From: an uncultured Exiguobacterium sp.
Lineage (GTDB): Bacteria; Bacillota; Bacilli; Exiguobacteriales; Exiguobacteriaceae
Assembly (NCBI GenBank): GCA_913775715.1
Contig: CAJYMC010000007.1
Coordinates: 1,364,001-1,428,000 of the forward strand
Length of the DNA: 64,000 bases
Reading direction: 5' to 3'
Part shown: positions 17,525-26,716 of the stretch, in pieces
Position numbering within the stretch: the first letter of the stretch is position 1
Layout of the letters: the number at the start of each line of letters is the position of its first letter
Notes under the pieces: model-generated
What the model saw: only the letters and a program-made list of their open reading frames with translations
Told to the model about the DNA's origin: nothing
Database searches by the model: none
Translations under genes and position numbers: made by a program

Positions 17525-17562
17525 AAAATGAAAAGCATTCCTGAACTGAAATTCCAATGCTT
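17525..17562 (-). terminator. Weak terminator after ymfI
   Basis: AAGCATT/AATGCTT stem (17533-17539/17556-17562) with a large loop, overlapping the ymfI stop and followed by TTTTCATTTTTC on the minus strand. Confidence 0.5.
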
Positions 17563-18265
17563 ACATCCACGCACCATCTATTTTAAGGATGGCTCCCGAT
17601 ACATAACTCGATTCGGGTTGCACCAAGTAACGGATCGCAGAAGCCACTTCCTCTGCTTTTCCGAATCGTCCGGCAGGAATTTCAGCAATCGCTTCTACCT
17701 TTTCATCCTCAGAAAAAATCGCGTTCATCGGCGTATCGATCCATCCCGGTGTAATCGCATTGATGCGTCCATGCATCGGTCCAAGTTCCTTACTGTATGC
17801 TTTGACGAATCCGAGCTGTGCCGCCTTGCAGGTCGAATAGACGACTTCACCCGCAACACCTTGTTCCCCTAACACACTACTGATGACGACGATCGCAAGC
17901 TGCGACGTAAACGGTTTCGTCCGTGTCACGGTTTGGCTGATGCGCATCAACGCCTCGACATGGATTTTCCAAAGTTCACTCATTGATGTTGCCGACTGAT
18001 CGAGCAACAGACCGCTATAACTCGTTCCCGCACAATGGACGAAGGCATCGACGACAGGTAATGCCGCACAAAATGCCTGCAAGTCCTCCTCGTCAGCTAA
18101 GTTCGCAGTCAGGATGTGGTGCTCTCCTTGCCACTCCTCTATCATCCGTTCTAAAACCGCTTGCTGTCGATACGTCTGAAGCACCAATTCATGTCCGGCG
18201 GCAGCAAGTTGTTTTGCTGCCGCAAGACCAATGGCGCCACTCGCACCGGTGATGAGAATTCGCAT
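17561..18265 (-). CDS. ymfI: Short-chain dehydrogenase YmfI (FabG-like)
   Basis: 234 aa. Rossmann motif ITGASGAIGLAAAKQL at the start, the NAG-equivalent VHCAGTS, catalytic serine in VVISSVLGEQG and YSTCKAAQLGF carrying the Y-x3-K pair. The sequence ends in GAILKIDGAWM, usual for FabG-like SDRs. ATG 18265 overlaps the ymfH stop (TGATG), so it is coupled to the protease genes. A GTG one codon earlier is equally possible; neither has a strong Shine-Dalgarno. Substrate unknown; part of the ymf operon of Bacillales. Confidence 0.92.
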   Translation of the reverse strand: MRILITGASGAIGLAAAKQLAAAGHELVLQTYRQQAVLERMIEEWQGEHHILTANLADEEDLQAFCAALPVVDAFVHCAGTSYSGLLLDQSATSMSELWKIHVEALMRISQTVTRTKPFTSQLAIVVISSVLGEQGVAGEVVYSTCKAAQLGFVKAYSKELGPMHGRINAITPGWIDTPMNAIFSEDEKVEAIAEIPAGRFGKAEEVASAIRYLVQPESSYVSGAILKIDGAWM

Positions 18266-19536
18266 CACGCGTACGGTTTGACGATTGAGATCGCCCGGTT
18301 TTCAATGGCGAACAACTCGTCGAAACGGGCTTCAATCTCTTCTTTCGTAATTGAAGCAATCAATGTCGGAAGCGTGAACAGATTTGTACCGGCAAGTGCG
18401 TGACGCGAGAACTGATTCGCGATGAATTCCGGTGAATTCAAGGCACGGAGGAATTTCCCTTGCATCATGTTCCGCTTGCGCGTGACTTCATCTTCCGTGA
18501 AATCTGGTCGTGATTGCAGAAGTGTCTCATATGCTTGGATAAACTTGTCTGGATCCTCTGTCTCCATGCCAAACGTCGCGAAGGCGAACTCTTCCTCACT
18601 CGAGTAATCAAAGCTGAACGTATCGTCGATTAGACCATCTTCATACAGTTCCAAATACGTCGATGATGTTTGATCGAATAAGAGGTGCAATAATAATTCA
18701 CTCGTCAACTCACGACGGACTTGTGCTTCGCCGCGGACAGATTCGTCCTTGTAACCGATCAATACCTTTGGTGTCTTGACGTCGAGTTCGAGTTCGAGAC
18801 GTGGACGATGCACGCCGTGCGGTTCTTGACCATAATCCCGCTCGATCGCTGGGCGATCCGTATAATCCTTCTTCGCCTGATTCGCCTTGATCAACGCCAG
18901 CGTCTCTTCCGGATCGATGTTTCCGACCACGAACAACACCATGTTCGATGGATGATAGAACGTACGATAGCACGTGTATAGGTCATCCGCTGTGATTTGA
19001 TTGATCGATTCCGGTGTTCCTGCGATATCGATCCGGACCGGATGCGTCGCATACATTGATTCGATCAGACCGAAGAACAAGCGCCATCCCGGATTATCTT
19101 GATACATCTGGATTTCTTGCGTGATGATCCCCTTCTCTTTTTCAACGCTTTCCGGCGTGAAGTAAGGATCCTGTACGAAATCGATCAACGTCTCAAGGTT
19201 TTGTTCGATCAATGATGTCGCTGAGAACAAGTACGCTGTCCGCGAGAACGAAGTAAAGGCGTTCGCTGAGGCACCAAGACGACCGAACTCTTGGAAGACG
19301 TCCCCTTTTTCAGATTCGAACATCTTATGCTCGAGGAAATGGGCGATGCCGTCCGGTACCGTGATCCATTCCTCTCCTTTTTTGAATCGTTGATCAATCG
19401 AACCGTAACGCGTCGTAAACGTCGCATACGTCTTTTCATAACCCTTTTTTTGCAGCAGGTAGACGGACAACCCGTTATCGAGCTGCTCGTGGTATACCGT
19501 TTCGTCTGTATCGTGATAGGTCAGTTGTTCCATCAT
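18265..19536 (-). CDS. ymfH: M16 family zinc protease YmfH
   Basis: 423 aa. It carries the inverted zinc motif HFLEH (HxxEH) near residue 70 with the downstream glutamate in the EKGIITQEIQMYQDNP region, and the M16 fold continues with the C-terminal half-domain. It is the catalytic partner of a M16 pair with YmfF, whose gene overlaps its start by 4 bp. The pair belongs to the ymf block; natural substrates in Bacillus are not established, although related pairs process secreted peptides. GAGGTGAAGA precedes two adjacent ATG codons, and either may start translation. Confidence 0.93.
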   Translation of the reverse strand: MMEQLTYHDTDETVYHEQLDNGLSVYLLQKKGYEKTYATFTTRYGSIDQRFKKGEEWITVPDGIAHFLEHKMFESEKGDVFQEFGRLGASANAFTSFSRTAYLFSATSLIEQNLETLIDFVQDPYFTPESVEKEKGIITQEIQMYQDNPGWRLFFGLIESMYATHPVRIDIAGTPESINQITADDLYTCYRTFYHPSNMVLFVVGNIDPEETLALIKANQAKKDYTDRPAIERDYGQEPHGVHRPRLELELDVKTPKVLIGYKDESVRGEAQVRRELTSELLLHLLFDQTSSTYLELYEDGLIDDTFSFDYSSEEEFAFATFGMETEDPDKFIQAYETLLQSRPDFTEDEVTRKRNMMQGKFLRALNSPEFIANQFSRHALAGTNLFTLPTLIASITKEEIEARFDELFAIENRAISIVKPYA

Positions 19537-20786
19537 TCTTCACCTCGCAGTAGATATACGGCATCAAGATCGATTGCCGCTGCTAATCGGACGACGTCTT
19601 CACGTGTCGCCGTCTCAATGATATGGATCTCATCTTCAAGTGTCAGTCCACGCATCTTCGAACCATTCAACCAGCCAATCAATTGCCCCGGCTGATCGAG
19701 GATTTGACGACGCGCATTGATCAACATCGCCTTCGTCTGCGTCAATTCCTCATCCGTGAACTGCCCTGCTTTCAAGTCAACGAGTTGCTCTAAGATAATT
19801 TTCTCGGCACGTTCCGCCTCTTTCGTATCGACTCCGGCATAGACATAAAGCGCACTGTTCAATGCTGCGTAGCGGGAAGCCGCGTAATAGGCGAGACTTT
19901 CTTTTTCGCGGACATTCATGAACAGCTTCGAATGTGGGAAGCCACCAAACAGACCGTTGACGATTTGCATCCGGACGGAATCAGCGGATGTCGGATCGAC
20001 CGCTACCCGGTATCCAAGATGCAGTTTTCCTTGTTTGATCGGTTGCGTTTCACTCGACCGTTTCACACCATTGACTGTTTTTTGAGCAGGGATGTAATGG
20101 CTGACTTTTTCCGAATGCGACGGCAAGAAGGACAACGCATCTTCCATTTCGTCTTGCGTCACCTGTCCGACGACGAAAACATCGATTCGATCGTCTTCGA
20201 TCATCGAACGGTATGTATCACGTAAGGACGATGGAGTGATTCGTTCCAGTTCTTCGAGTGTCCCAAGCGATGGTAACGAAACAGCTTCACCTGGTGCCAT
20301 CAATTCAAGGAGACGCTGCTGTGCATAGCGCATCTTATCATCGTACAGCGAGCTGATTCGTAAGGCATGCAGTCGTTTTTCTTGTTTGACGAACTGTTCG
20401 CGGAAACCGCCTTCCGTCAAGTCTGGATACAAGACCATCTGCTCTAACAACTCGAGTGCTTCTTTTAATAATGAGGGATGATGGACGAGTTCTCCGCGCA
20501 CGACGTCAAGTTGAAATGAGATGACATGCTCTTCTCCGAACTTCGATGCGTCCGCATAAAGCCCGGCATCATATAATGTCTCAAGCGGCTCACGTAACGC
20601 TTTCATCGACGGATAAGCCGCTGTCGATTTTTCCATGATGTATGGTAAGATTGCACGGCTTGTCAGTGTCTTCGCCTCTAGCGGTGCTGAAAACGTGACG
20701 AGAATCGTCGTCGTCTTGAATTTATCGGTCGGAACGAGGTGAAAGCTCGTTCCTTCCTTTTTCCATGTGCTGAATGACTGACTCAT
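19533..20786 (-). CDS. ymfF: M16 family protein YmfF (non-catalytic partner)
   Basis: 417 aa homologous to YmfH in fold, but at the place of the HxxEH motif it reads RAILPYIMEKSTAAYPSMK, so zinc ligands are missing. This is the usual state of the alpha-like partner in M16 heterodimers. The second half holds the typical GGFPHSKLFMNVREKESLAYYAAS motif that closes over the active site in M16 proteins. Expressed in tandem with ymfH (ATGA overlap) and coupled to the adenosyltransferase upstream (TAATG). Confidence 0.92.
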   Translation of the reverse strand: MSQSFSTWKKEGTSFHLVPTDKFKTTTILVTFSAPLEAKTLTSRAILPYIMEKSTAAYPSMKALREPLETLYDAGLYADASKFGEEHVISFQLDVVRGELVHHPSLLKEALELLEQMVLYPDLTEGGFREQFVKQEKRLHALRISSLYDDKMRYAQQRLLELMAPGEAVSLPSLGTLEELERITPSSLRDTYRSMIEDDRIDVFVVGQVTQDEMEDALSFLPSHSEKVSHYIPAQKTVNGVKRSSETQPIKQGKLHLGYRVAVDPTSADSVRMQIVNGLFGGFPHSKLFMNVREKESLAYYAASRYAALNSALYVYAGVDTKEAERAEKIILEQLVDLKAGQFTDEELTQTKAMLINARRQILDQPGQLIGWLNGSKMRGLTLEDEIHIIETATREDVVRLAAAIDLDAVYLLRGEE

Positions 20787-21334
20787 TACTCTCCATCCTT
20801 TCGTTTGAATACATGCGCACTGCGGACGTATTCAATATCTGCTTTTTGTTTAACGGCATTCTCATAGCGGGCTGCTGTAAAGAAGAAATCACTGAGTCGG
20901 TTGATGAACGGTAACAAGTGAGACGCTTGGGGAACGTCGATCATCGAACGTTCAACGCGACGGCAGACCGTCCGCGCCACATGTAGTGTCGCAGCTGCTT
21001 CCGTTCCGCCTGGCAGGATGAATTTGTCGAGTGGTGGCGATAATTCCGTCAAACTATCGATCCAACTTTCTAAATCACCCGTCGCTTCCTGACTTAATCG
21101 TGACGGGCGCGGTTCGACATACATCAAATCACTGCCACAGTCGAATAACGCATGTTGGATGACTGTTAATTGTTCTCGTACTTCGATCGATGATGCTTTT
21201 GTCCGGGCAAGTCCGACGAAGCTATTCAACTCATCGAGTTCTCCCATCAAGCTGATCAATCGATCATTTTTTTTGACTCTGCCACCGACGAGAGATGTTT
21301 CTCCTTCATCGCCGGATTTCGTATAAATTTTCAT
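20786..21334 (-). CDS. Cob(I)alamin adenosyltransferase, PduO type
   Basis: 182 aa. N-terminal KIYTKSGDEGETSLVGG with YTK-GD-G-T ATP-binding residues, LDELNSFVGLA, and the RTVCRRVERSM helix with R and E residues that bind ATP; GGTEAAATLHVARTVCRR is a hallmark of the PduO/YvqK class. It transfers adenosyl to cob(I)alamin to form coenzyme B12. The gene overlaps ymfF by one base, which is not the Bacillus subtilis arrangement. No B12-dependent enzyme or transporter lies nearby. The start has TAGGAGTG upstream. Confidence 0.93.
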   Translation of the reverse strand: MKIYTKSGDEGETSLVGGRVKKNDRLISLMGELDELNSFVGLARTKASSIEVREQLTVIQHALFDCGSDLMYVEPRPSRLSQEATGDLESWIDSLTELSPPLDKFILPGGTEAAATLHVARTVCRRVERSMIDVPQASHLLPFINRLSDFFFTAARYENAVKQKADIEYVRSAHVFKRKDGE

Positions 21335-21355
21335 GTTTCATTCACTCCTATAGCG

Positions 21356-21387
21356 AAAGGAAGCGACTCATAATGTTCGCTTCCTTT
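21356..21387 (-). terminator. Hairpin overlapping the resE stop
   Basis: 11-bp perfect stem 21356-21366/21377-21387 enclosing the resE TGA; only TTTC follows on the minus strand, so termination may be partial and feed the adenosyltransferase-ymf genes. Confidence 0.6.
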
Positions 21388-23095
21388 GTTTTTTTGGTAA
21401 TCGGATTCGGAAAGTCGCTCCTTCTCCTAAGCGGCTGTCGACTTCGACCTCTCCGCCGTGAGCACGGACGACGTTCGCGACGATCGCAAGACCAATTCCT
21501 GTACCGGTCTTACCACGCGTTCGTGCCTTGTCCGCCTTATAGAAACGATCAAAGACGAAAGGTAGATCTTCTTCCGGAATCCCGTCACCTGAATCAATCA
21601 CGGATAATGTAATGTTTTCCCTATCTTCGTCAATCTTAATCTTGATTTCGCCGTTCTCCGTATATCGAAGAGCGTTGCCGAGGAGATTCGTCAAGACTTG
21701 CTCCATCTGATCCAGATCGGCGTCAAATACGACGTTCGGACCGGAAACCGAGAACGTGACCTGCTTATCGCGCCCCATCTGTTTGAACTTCTTGATGACT
21801 CGCCGCGCGAAGGAAACGGCTTCGACGGCTTCTATCCGTAACTCCTGATAACCGGCTTCCATTCGCGCGAGATCGAGGAGATCATTGACAAGACGGGACA
21901 GACGTTGCGATTCATCATAGATGATCGATGCGAATTCCTTTGTCGCCTCATCACTTTCGGTCATTCCGTCAACGATTGCTTCCGAATATCCTTGCAGCAT
22001 GACGAGTGGCGTCCGCAGTTCATGACTGACGTTCGCGACAAAATCAGCACGCATCTTCTCGAGTTGTTGTGCTTCCGTCATATCACGCAGGACGGCGACC
22101 GCTCCAATCTGTTCTTCTTGTTCGAGTAACGGACTGACAATGATGATGTAGAAGCGTCCCTCTCGTTCGAAGGAGACGGTCATCTCCGTCTCTTCCCGCA
22201 TGACTGTCTGGAATAATTCAATCAGCTCGTCTGGAACGGGAGCCCCCGCAAGGAATGCCTCTGCTGGTGGGTTCGTCGCGAGGAGTTCACCTGATTTCGA
22301 GAACGTCAACACGCCGTCCGCCATACAGCGCAGAATCGAGGAAAGTAAGTGACGTTCCTTATCGAGATCCGTGACGTATTGATTAAGTTGGCTACTCATC
22401 TCGTTAAAGGCAAGCGCTAAGTCACCAATCTCATCCCGCGAACGTTGTGTCAGGCTTTGATCGAATTTTCCTTCACCGGCCTCAACGACGGCTTGACGAA
22501 TCGTCCGCAGTGGTGCCGTGATCCGTGTCGAGAGGAAGAAGGCAAAGACGGTCGTCCCGATGATTGCTAACAAGACACAGAGCTGAATGATTTGACGTGC
22601 GCCTTCATTCGCCTGCTCGATGTTCGTCAATTGTTCGATCAAGTAGATCGTTCCATTGCCGCTATCCGTAATGAGCGGTGCCCGATACGCGAGTGCCGCC
22701 TTTCCATCGAACGTCTCATAGTTGCCGATCGCCGTCTCGCCCTCTTCACCGTCAATCGCTTTCCAGTTTTGGCGTTCAAGCTCCTTGATGATCCGGTTCG
22801 CCTTCGCTTGTGAGATGTTTGCTTCGACGGAATCGTCCTGGGTCTTCGCGATCAGCGTCGCGCCGTAAATATCGGTGATTTCAACCGCGGTACTCGATCC
22901 TTCCTCAATGCCTGAATGCGCCTGAAAGACGGTCTCGACTTGTTGACCGAGCTTTGCGAGATGCCCCCGTTCCTGTTCGATATGAAACGAGTTAAAAAAT
23001 TCAAGTAACAAGATTGTCAAGGCAATCAAGACGACCGAGACGAGCAACAGGATCGTTCCCCATAGTTTGATGACTACACTTTGCAACCATTTCAT
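21368..23095 (-). CDS. resE: Sensor histidine kinase ResE
   Basis: 575 aa. Two membrane helices (about residues 10-32 and 163-187) flank an extracytoplasmic sensor domain; a HAMP linker follows (APLRTIRQAVVEAGEGKFDQSL), then a PAS domain, the HisKA box with HELRTPLVMLQGYSEA and the HATPase core with NLLGNALRYT, DSGDGIPEEDLP and GTGIGLAIV. It phosphorylates ResD in response to oxygen limitation or redox state, controlling respiration genes. Starts 2 nt after the resD stop without a clear Shine-Dalgarno, so translation is probably coupled. Adjacent to resABC as in B. subtilis. Confidence 0.94.
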   Translation of the reverse strand: MKWLQSVVIKLWGTILLLVSVVLIALTILLLEFFNSFHIEQERGHLAKLGQQVETVFQAHSGIEEGSSTAVEITDIYGATLIAKTQDDSVEANISQAKANRIIKELERQNWKAIDGEEGETAIGNYETFDGKAALAYRAPLITDSGNGTIYLIEQLTNIEQANEGARQIIQLCVLLAIIGTTVFAFFLSTRITAPLRTIRQAVVEAGEGKFDQSLTQRSRDEIGDLALAFNEMSSQLNQYVTDLDKERHLLSSILRCMADGVLTFSKSGELLATNPPAEAFLAGAPVPDELIELFQTVMREETEMTVSFEREGRFYIIIVSPLLEQEEQIGAVAVLRDMTEAQQLEKMRADFVANVSHELRTPLVMLQGYSEAIVDGMTESDEATKEFASIIYDESQRLSRLVNDLLDLARMEAGYQELRIEAVEAVSFARRVIKKFKQMGRDKQVTFSVSGPNVVFDADLDQMEQVLTNLLGNALRYTENGEIKIKIDEDRENITLSVIDSGDGIPEEDLPFVFDRFYKADKARTRGKTGTGIGLAIVANVVRAHGGEVEVDSRLGEGATFRIRLPKKQRKRTL

Positions 23096-23097
23096 CG

Positions 23098-23814
23098 TCA
23101 GGTTGGACTATTCTCGAACTTGTATCCGACACCCCAGACCGTCGTGATCATTTGAGCGGCGTTCGGAGACAAACGATTCAGCTTTTCACGCAGACGTTTG
23201 ACGTGTGTATCGACCGTCCGCAGATCTCCGAAAAATTCATAGTTCCAGACTTCCTTGAGTAATTGTTCCCGCGAGAACACTTTGTCCGTTTGTTTTGCCA
23301 AGAAATACAGGAGTTCGTATTCTTTTGGTGTTAAATTGACTTCTTGTGATTCAACCGTCACGCGGTGCGCGTCGTTGTCGATCGTCAAGTGTGGGAAGAC
23401 GATGACATCTTTCGTTTTCGCATCCGTGTGGAGGAATTTCGTCGCACTCGCCCGACGAAGGATCGCTTTGACACGCAAGACGACTTCACGTGGACTGAAT
23501 GGTTTGACGATATAATCATCTGCCCCCATCTCAAACCCATGGACGCGATTCGTCTCTTCACCTTTTGCCGTCAGCATGACGATCGGCGTCGCTTTCGTTT
23601 TTCGTAGTTCTTCACAAACTTGCATCCCGTCCATCTTCGGCATCATCAAGTCGAGGAGAATGACATCGTATTCTGTCTCAAGCGCCATTTCAAGCGCCGT
23701 CTCTCCATTGTCTGCTTCCTCGATCGTGAAATTTTCCCGTTCCAGATACATCTTCAATAGGCGACGAATTCGTTCCTCATCGTCGACGACTAAAATACGT
23801 GCTTCTTCTGACAT
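23098..23814 (-). CDS. resD: Response regulator ResD (OmpR family)
   Basis: 238 aa. Receiver domain with acidic pair VDDEE, phosphoacceptor in VILLDLMMPKMDG near residue 55, T in VMLTAKG and K in VKPFSPRE; then a winged-helix DNA-binding domain ending VDTHVKRLREKLN and VWGVGYKFE. It activates resABC, cytochrome oxidases and anaerobic respiration genes in B. subtilis. It is the first gene of the resDE pair and lies just after resC with a terminator between, so it has its own promoter upstream. ATG 23814 follows AGGAGGAG. Confidence 0.96.
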   Translation of the reverse strand: MSEEARILVVDDEERIRRLLKMYLERENFTIEEADNGETALEMALETEYDVILLDLMMPKMDGMQVCEELRKTKATPIVMLTAKGEETNRVHGFEMGADDYIVKPFSPREVVLRVKAILRRASATKFLHTDAKTKDVIVFPHLTIDNDAHRVTVESQEVNLTPKEYELLYFLAKQTDKVFSREQLLKEVWNYEFFGDLRTVDTHVKRLREKLNRLSPNAAQMITTVWGVGYKFENSPT

Positions 23815-23942
23815 GCTGTCTCCTCCTATGAACTAAACTCTACTCCTCTATCCTACTACTCTTTTAGTATACTATGAAACGAAAAGAATGGCTTGCACTG
23901 GCTGATTTCCCCTAACCGATACTCTTTTGTCAAAGAAACATG

Positions 23943-23981
23943 AAAAAGCAGCGGACCGTTTCCGGATCCACTGCTTTTTTT
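23943..23981. terminator. Bidirectional-looking terminator after resC
   Basis: A-rich/T-rich flanked hairpin whose arms GCAGCGGA and TCCACTGC pair with one mismatch, immediately after the resC stop; T tracts on both sides. Confidence 0.85.
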
Positions 23982-23983
23982 CG

Positions 23984-25150
23984 TTATGCGTACGAGTGTA
24001 GTCCCGCTACGACAAGGTTGACGAAAACGAGGTTGAACATGATGACGGCAAAACCACCGACACATAACCATGCTGATTTTTTACCGATCCACCCACGCTG
24101 GATGCGCATGTGAAGATAGAACACGTAGAAGAGCATCGTAATGAGTGCCCAGACCTCTTTCGGGTCCCATCCCCAATAGCGGCTCCATGCCATTTGTGCC
24201 CAAATCATCGCGAAGATCAGACCGCCAAGGATAAAGATTGGAAGACCGATTGCGATTGCGCGGTAACTAATCTCATCCGCCGTTTCTAAATCAATCTTCC
24301 GCGCGATTGGTTTTAGACTCTCTGCTACCCGCTTACGGAGAACTACGAAACGAAGCAACACGTATAAAACGACCCCGCCGATGACTGACCACAAGACTGT
24401 ATTGACCTTATTCGCGTTCAAGAAGTTCGGCAATTCGATGACGGCACCTGAACCCGATAAGACTTTTCCATTCTCAGGACCTGTCAGAACCGGCATCGTG
24501 TACTCATGTGTCATTTTTGCACCGTTCTTCGCGACATATTCGATCGTTGATGCAGAACCTGTTGCTTTGAACAACAGACCGACTAAGATATAGCCAACGA
24601 CACAAACGAGTGAGAACATGACGATCTCAAGCCATGTCCGTGTTTTCGATTCTTTATTGAAGTCTGTCGCGTGGACCAGATAGAGCAATCCTGTCGCAAA
24701 ACTGACAGCGAGGATTCCCTCACCGAGTGCTGCCGTCGTAACGTGGATTTTAAGCCAGACACTTTGAAGTGCCGGAATCAAGGGTTGGACCTCATCCGGG
24801 AACATCGCCGCATAGGCGATGACGAGCAAGGCAACCGGCATTGCAATTAAGCCAAGGACATTGTTTTTGTAGATGGCATAGACGATCAAGAATCCAAGGA
24901 CCATCATCATGCCAAAGAATGTCGTGTATTCATATAAGTTCGAGACCGGAACGTGTCCAGCACCCGCCCAACGCGTAAAGAAATATCCTAACTGAGCCAG
25001 GAAACCGATGATCGCGAGCGTATAGGCGATCTTACCAGAACGTGTCGGACCTTTTTTGCCACTCGTCGCAACAGCGAAAAAACCTGTACTGACAAGGTAG
25101 ACGATGAATGACGTTAAGAGCAGATTACTACTCAACTGAAGCATGTTCAT
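23984..25150 (-). CDS. resC: Cytochrome c biogenesis membrane protein ResC (CcsB)
   Basis: 388 aa with about eight hydrophobic helices. The haem-handling WWD-type motif appears as YWGWDPKEVWALI near the C-terminus, together with conserved histidines (VKIHVTTAALGEG; HMRIQRGW). With ResB it carries haem across the membrane and ligates it to apocytochrome c (system II). The start overlaps the resB stop by 4 bp. It is the last gene of resABC, followed by a terminator. Confidence 0.95.
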   Translation of the reverse strand: MNMLQLSSNLLLTSFIVYLVSTGFFAVATSGKKGPTRSGKIAYTLAIIGFLAQLGYFFTRWAGAGHVPVSNLYEYTTFFGMMMVLGFLIVYAIYKNNVLGLIAMPVALLVIAYAAMFPDEVQPLIPALQSVWLKIHVTTAALGEGILAVSFATGLLYLVHATDFNKESKTRTWLEIVMFSLVCVVGYILVGLLFKATGSASTIEYVAKNGAKMTHEYTMPVLTGPENGKVLSGSGAVIELPNFLNANKVNTVLWSVIGGVVLYVLLRFVVLRKRVAESLKPIARKIDLETADEISYRAIAIGLPIFILGGLIFAMIWAQMAWSRYWGWDPKEVWALITMLFYVFYLHMRIQRGWIGKKSAWLCVGGFAVIMFNLVFVNLVVAGLHSYA

Positions 25151-26694
25151 TTAGCTTCCCCCTCTTCCCGCAACTTTTGTCGATCTTCAAGTTCTGGTAG
25201 ACCAACTTCCGTCAGCGCGAGATTGGCTTCTTTTTGAAGCCCTAATGCGTTTTTGTTCGTAAATCCAGCAATCTGGATGCGACCGTTCTTCTCACGTAAC
25301 CAAAGACGACGGTGCGGCCAGTACATCCCGATCAATAAACCTGCCATGAAGATGATACCACCCGCAAAGAGGAACGGGAGCGTCAAGTCTTTCTTGATTC
25401 GGACACCTGAGATGTTTGAGAGTTCCGTACCGGCAAACGCCATCTTGTACTGGTTCTCATCCCCACCGACATTCAGCTTGATACCAATCAAGCTACGCTC
25501 CCCTTTTGGGTGCTCCGGTGATTTGATATTAAAGACGAACGCTGGATTGACAGGACGTCCAGAATTGGTCGTCGGCTGTCCATCCTTGACGACGAAATCA
25601 GGCAAGAAATCCTTCAATTCGACATCATAGCCGTTTTTCAACTTGTATGTCTCTTTTGGTTCACGTAAATCGACCTTGATCGTATCCACGACTTTACCCG
25701 TCTTTTGGTTGACGATGCTAAACGACATCGTCTTGAATTCCGGATCTGCCGCGTATTGTTCTTGGAAGACTTGGAAATCATCGAATTCGAATGGACGGTT
25801 GACCGCTGTCTCACCTGATTTGATTTCTTCGAGTTTCGGTTTGAAATCACTTGTCTCTCCGACTTTTTTATAGAGCGTCATCTTCGTGTCGTAGTTTTTC
25901 GGCACGTTTCCGCCCGCTGCTTCAAGCGATTTCTTGAATTTCGCGTCCACCTTCTCAGGATCATAGAACTCGATGTTGAACGCTTCATTTTTCAAGTAAT
26001 ACTTGTTGTCCGTCGCTTCGATTGGTAATGTCTCTCCTTCACGAAGCCAGAGCAGTTCATCTTCATGCATACCCGGTACGACCCGAAGCATCGCTCCTCC
26101 GAAGAATAGTACAAGACCAATATGGTTGATGTAAGGACCCCATCGTCCAAACCGTTGCTTTTCTGCTAAGAGCGCCCCGTCTTGTCGACGGATTTTATAG
26201 CCCTTCTTCTCAAGTAACGGTGCAATCGCATCGATTTTTTTGACGTCTCCAGTCGCTTCAGCGCCAAATCGCTGACCATTCATGAAACGGTCCGACTGAA
26301 TGACCGGTTGTTTCTTCAATGCTCGGTAGAGCGGGAAGAAGCGGTCAATCGATACGATGATGATTGATAAGAGTAACAGTGTGATTAATCCGATATACCA
26401 CCATGACTCAAACAGGTTATGGAATCCTAACGTATAGTAGATATCCCCTGCCGTACCGTATTCTTTTTGATAAAACTCTTCCGGTGGTGTTGCCTGTGGA
26501 ATGTACATCTCTTGCGGGAAAATCGTACCGATCCCACTCGCGATGATGATCAAACCGATCAGCCATAACCCGACCTTAACGGACGAGAAGAATGTCCATG
26601 CCCGGTCGATCCAAGATGGATTTTTACGTTTCGAACGAAGCTCTGCTTCCTCGTAACGCATGTCCAGTTGTTTGAAATCTTCTTGCTCCTGCAT
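25147..26694 (-). CDS. resB: Cytochrome c biogenesis protein ResB (Ccs1)
   Basis: 515 aa. Three N-terminal membrane helices (about residues 37-55, 95-115 and 190-210) are followed by a large extracytoplasmic domain (HEDELLWLREGETLP; KVVDTIKVDLREP) and a final membrane helix near residue 440, the usual Ccs1/ResB layout. It forms the system II haem lyase with ResC. AGGGGG precedes ATG 26694; 22 bp separate it from resA. Membrane-embedded, with the soluble domain on the outer face. Confidence 0.95.
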   Translation of the reverse strand: MQEQEDFKQLDMRYEEAELRSKRKNPSWIDRAWTFFSSVKVGLWLIGLIIIASGIGTIFPQEMYIPQATPPEEFYQKEYGTAGDIYYTLGFHNLFESWWYIGLITLLLLSIIIVSIDRFFPLYRALKKQPVIQSDRFMNGQRFGAEATGDVKKIDAIAPLLEKKGYKIRRQDGALLAEKQRFGRWGPYINHIGLVLFFGGAMLRVVPGMHEDELLWLREGETLPIEATDNKYYLKNEAFNIEFYDPEKVDAKFKKSLEAAGGNVPKNYDTKMTLYKKVGETSDFKPKLEEIKSGETAVNRPFEFDDFQVFQEQYAADPEFKTMSFSIVNQKTGKVVDTIKVDLREPKETYKLKNGYDVELKDFLPDFVVKDGQPTTNSGRPVNPAFVFNIKSPEHPKGERSLIGIKLNVGGDENQYKMAFAGTELSNISGVRIKKDLTLPFLFAGGIIFMAGLLIGMYWPHRRLWLREKNGRIQIAGFTNKNALGLQKEANLALTEVGLPELEDRQKLREEGEAK

Positions 26695-26716
26695 CCTTAA
26701 ATCCCCCTTCGATGCG

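Noticed and set aside
23859..23875. TATACT upstream of resD as a promoter
   Set aside because: No acceptable -35 at 16-18 nt; left uncalled although resD must have a promoter here.
25253..25630. 125-codon plus-strand frame opposite resB
   Set aside because: Mirror of a conserved coding frame, no Shine-Dalgarno, no family.
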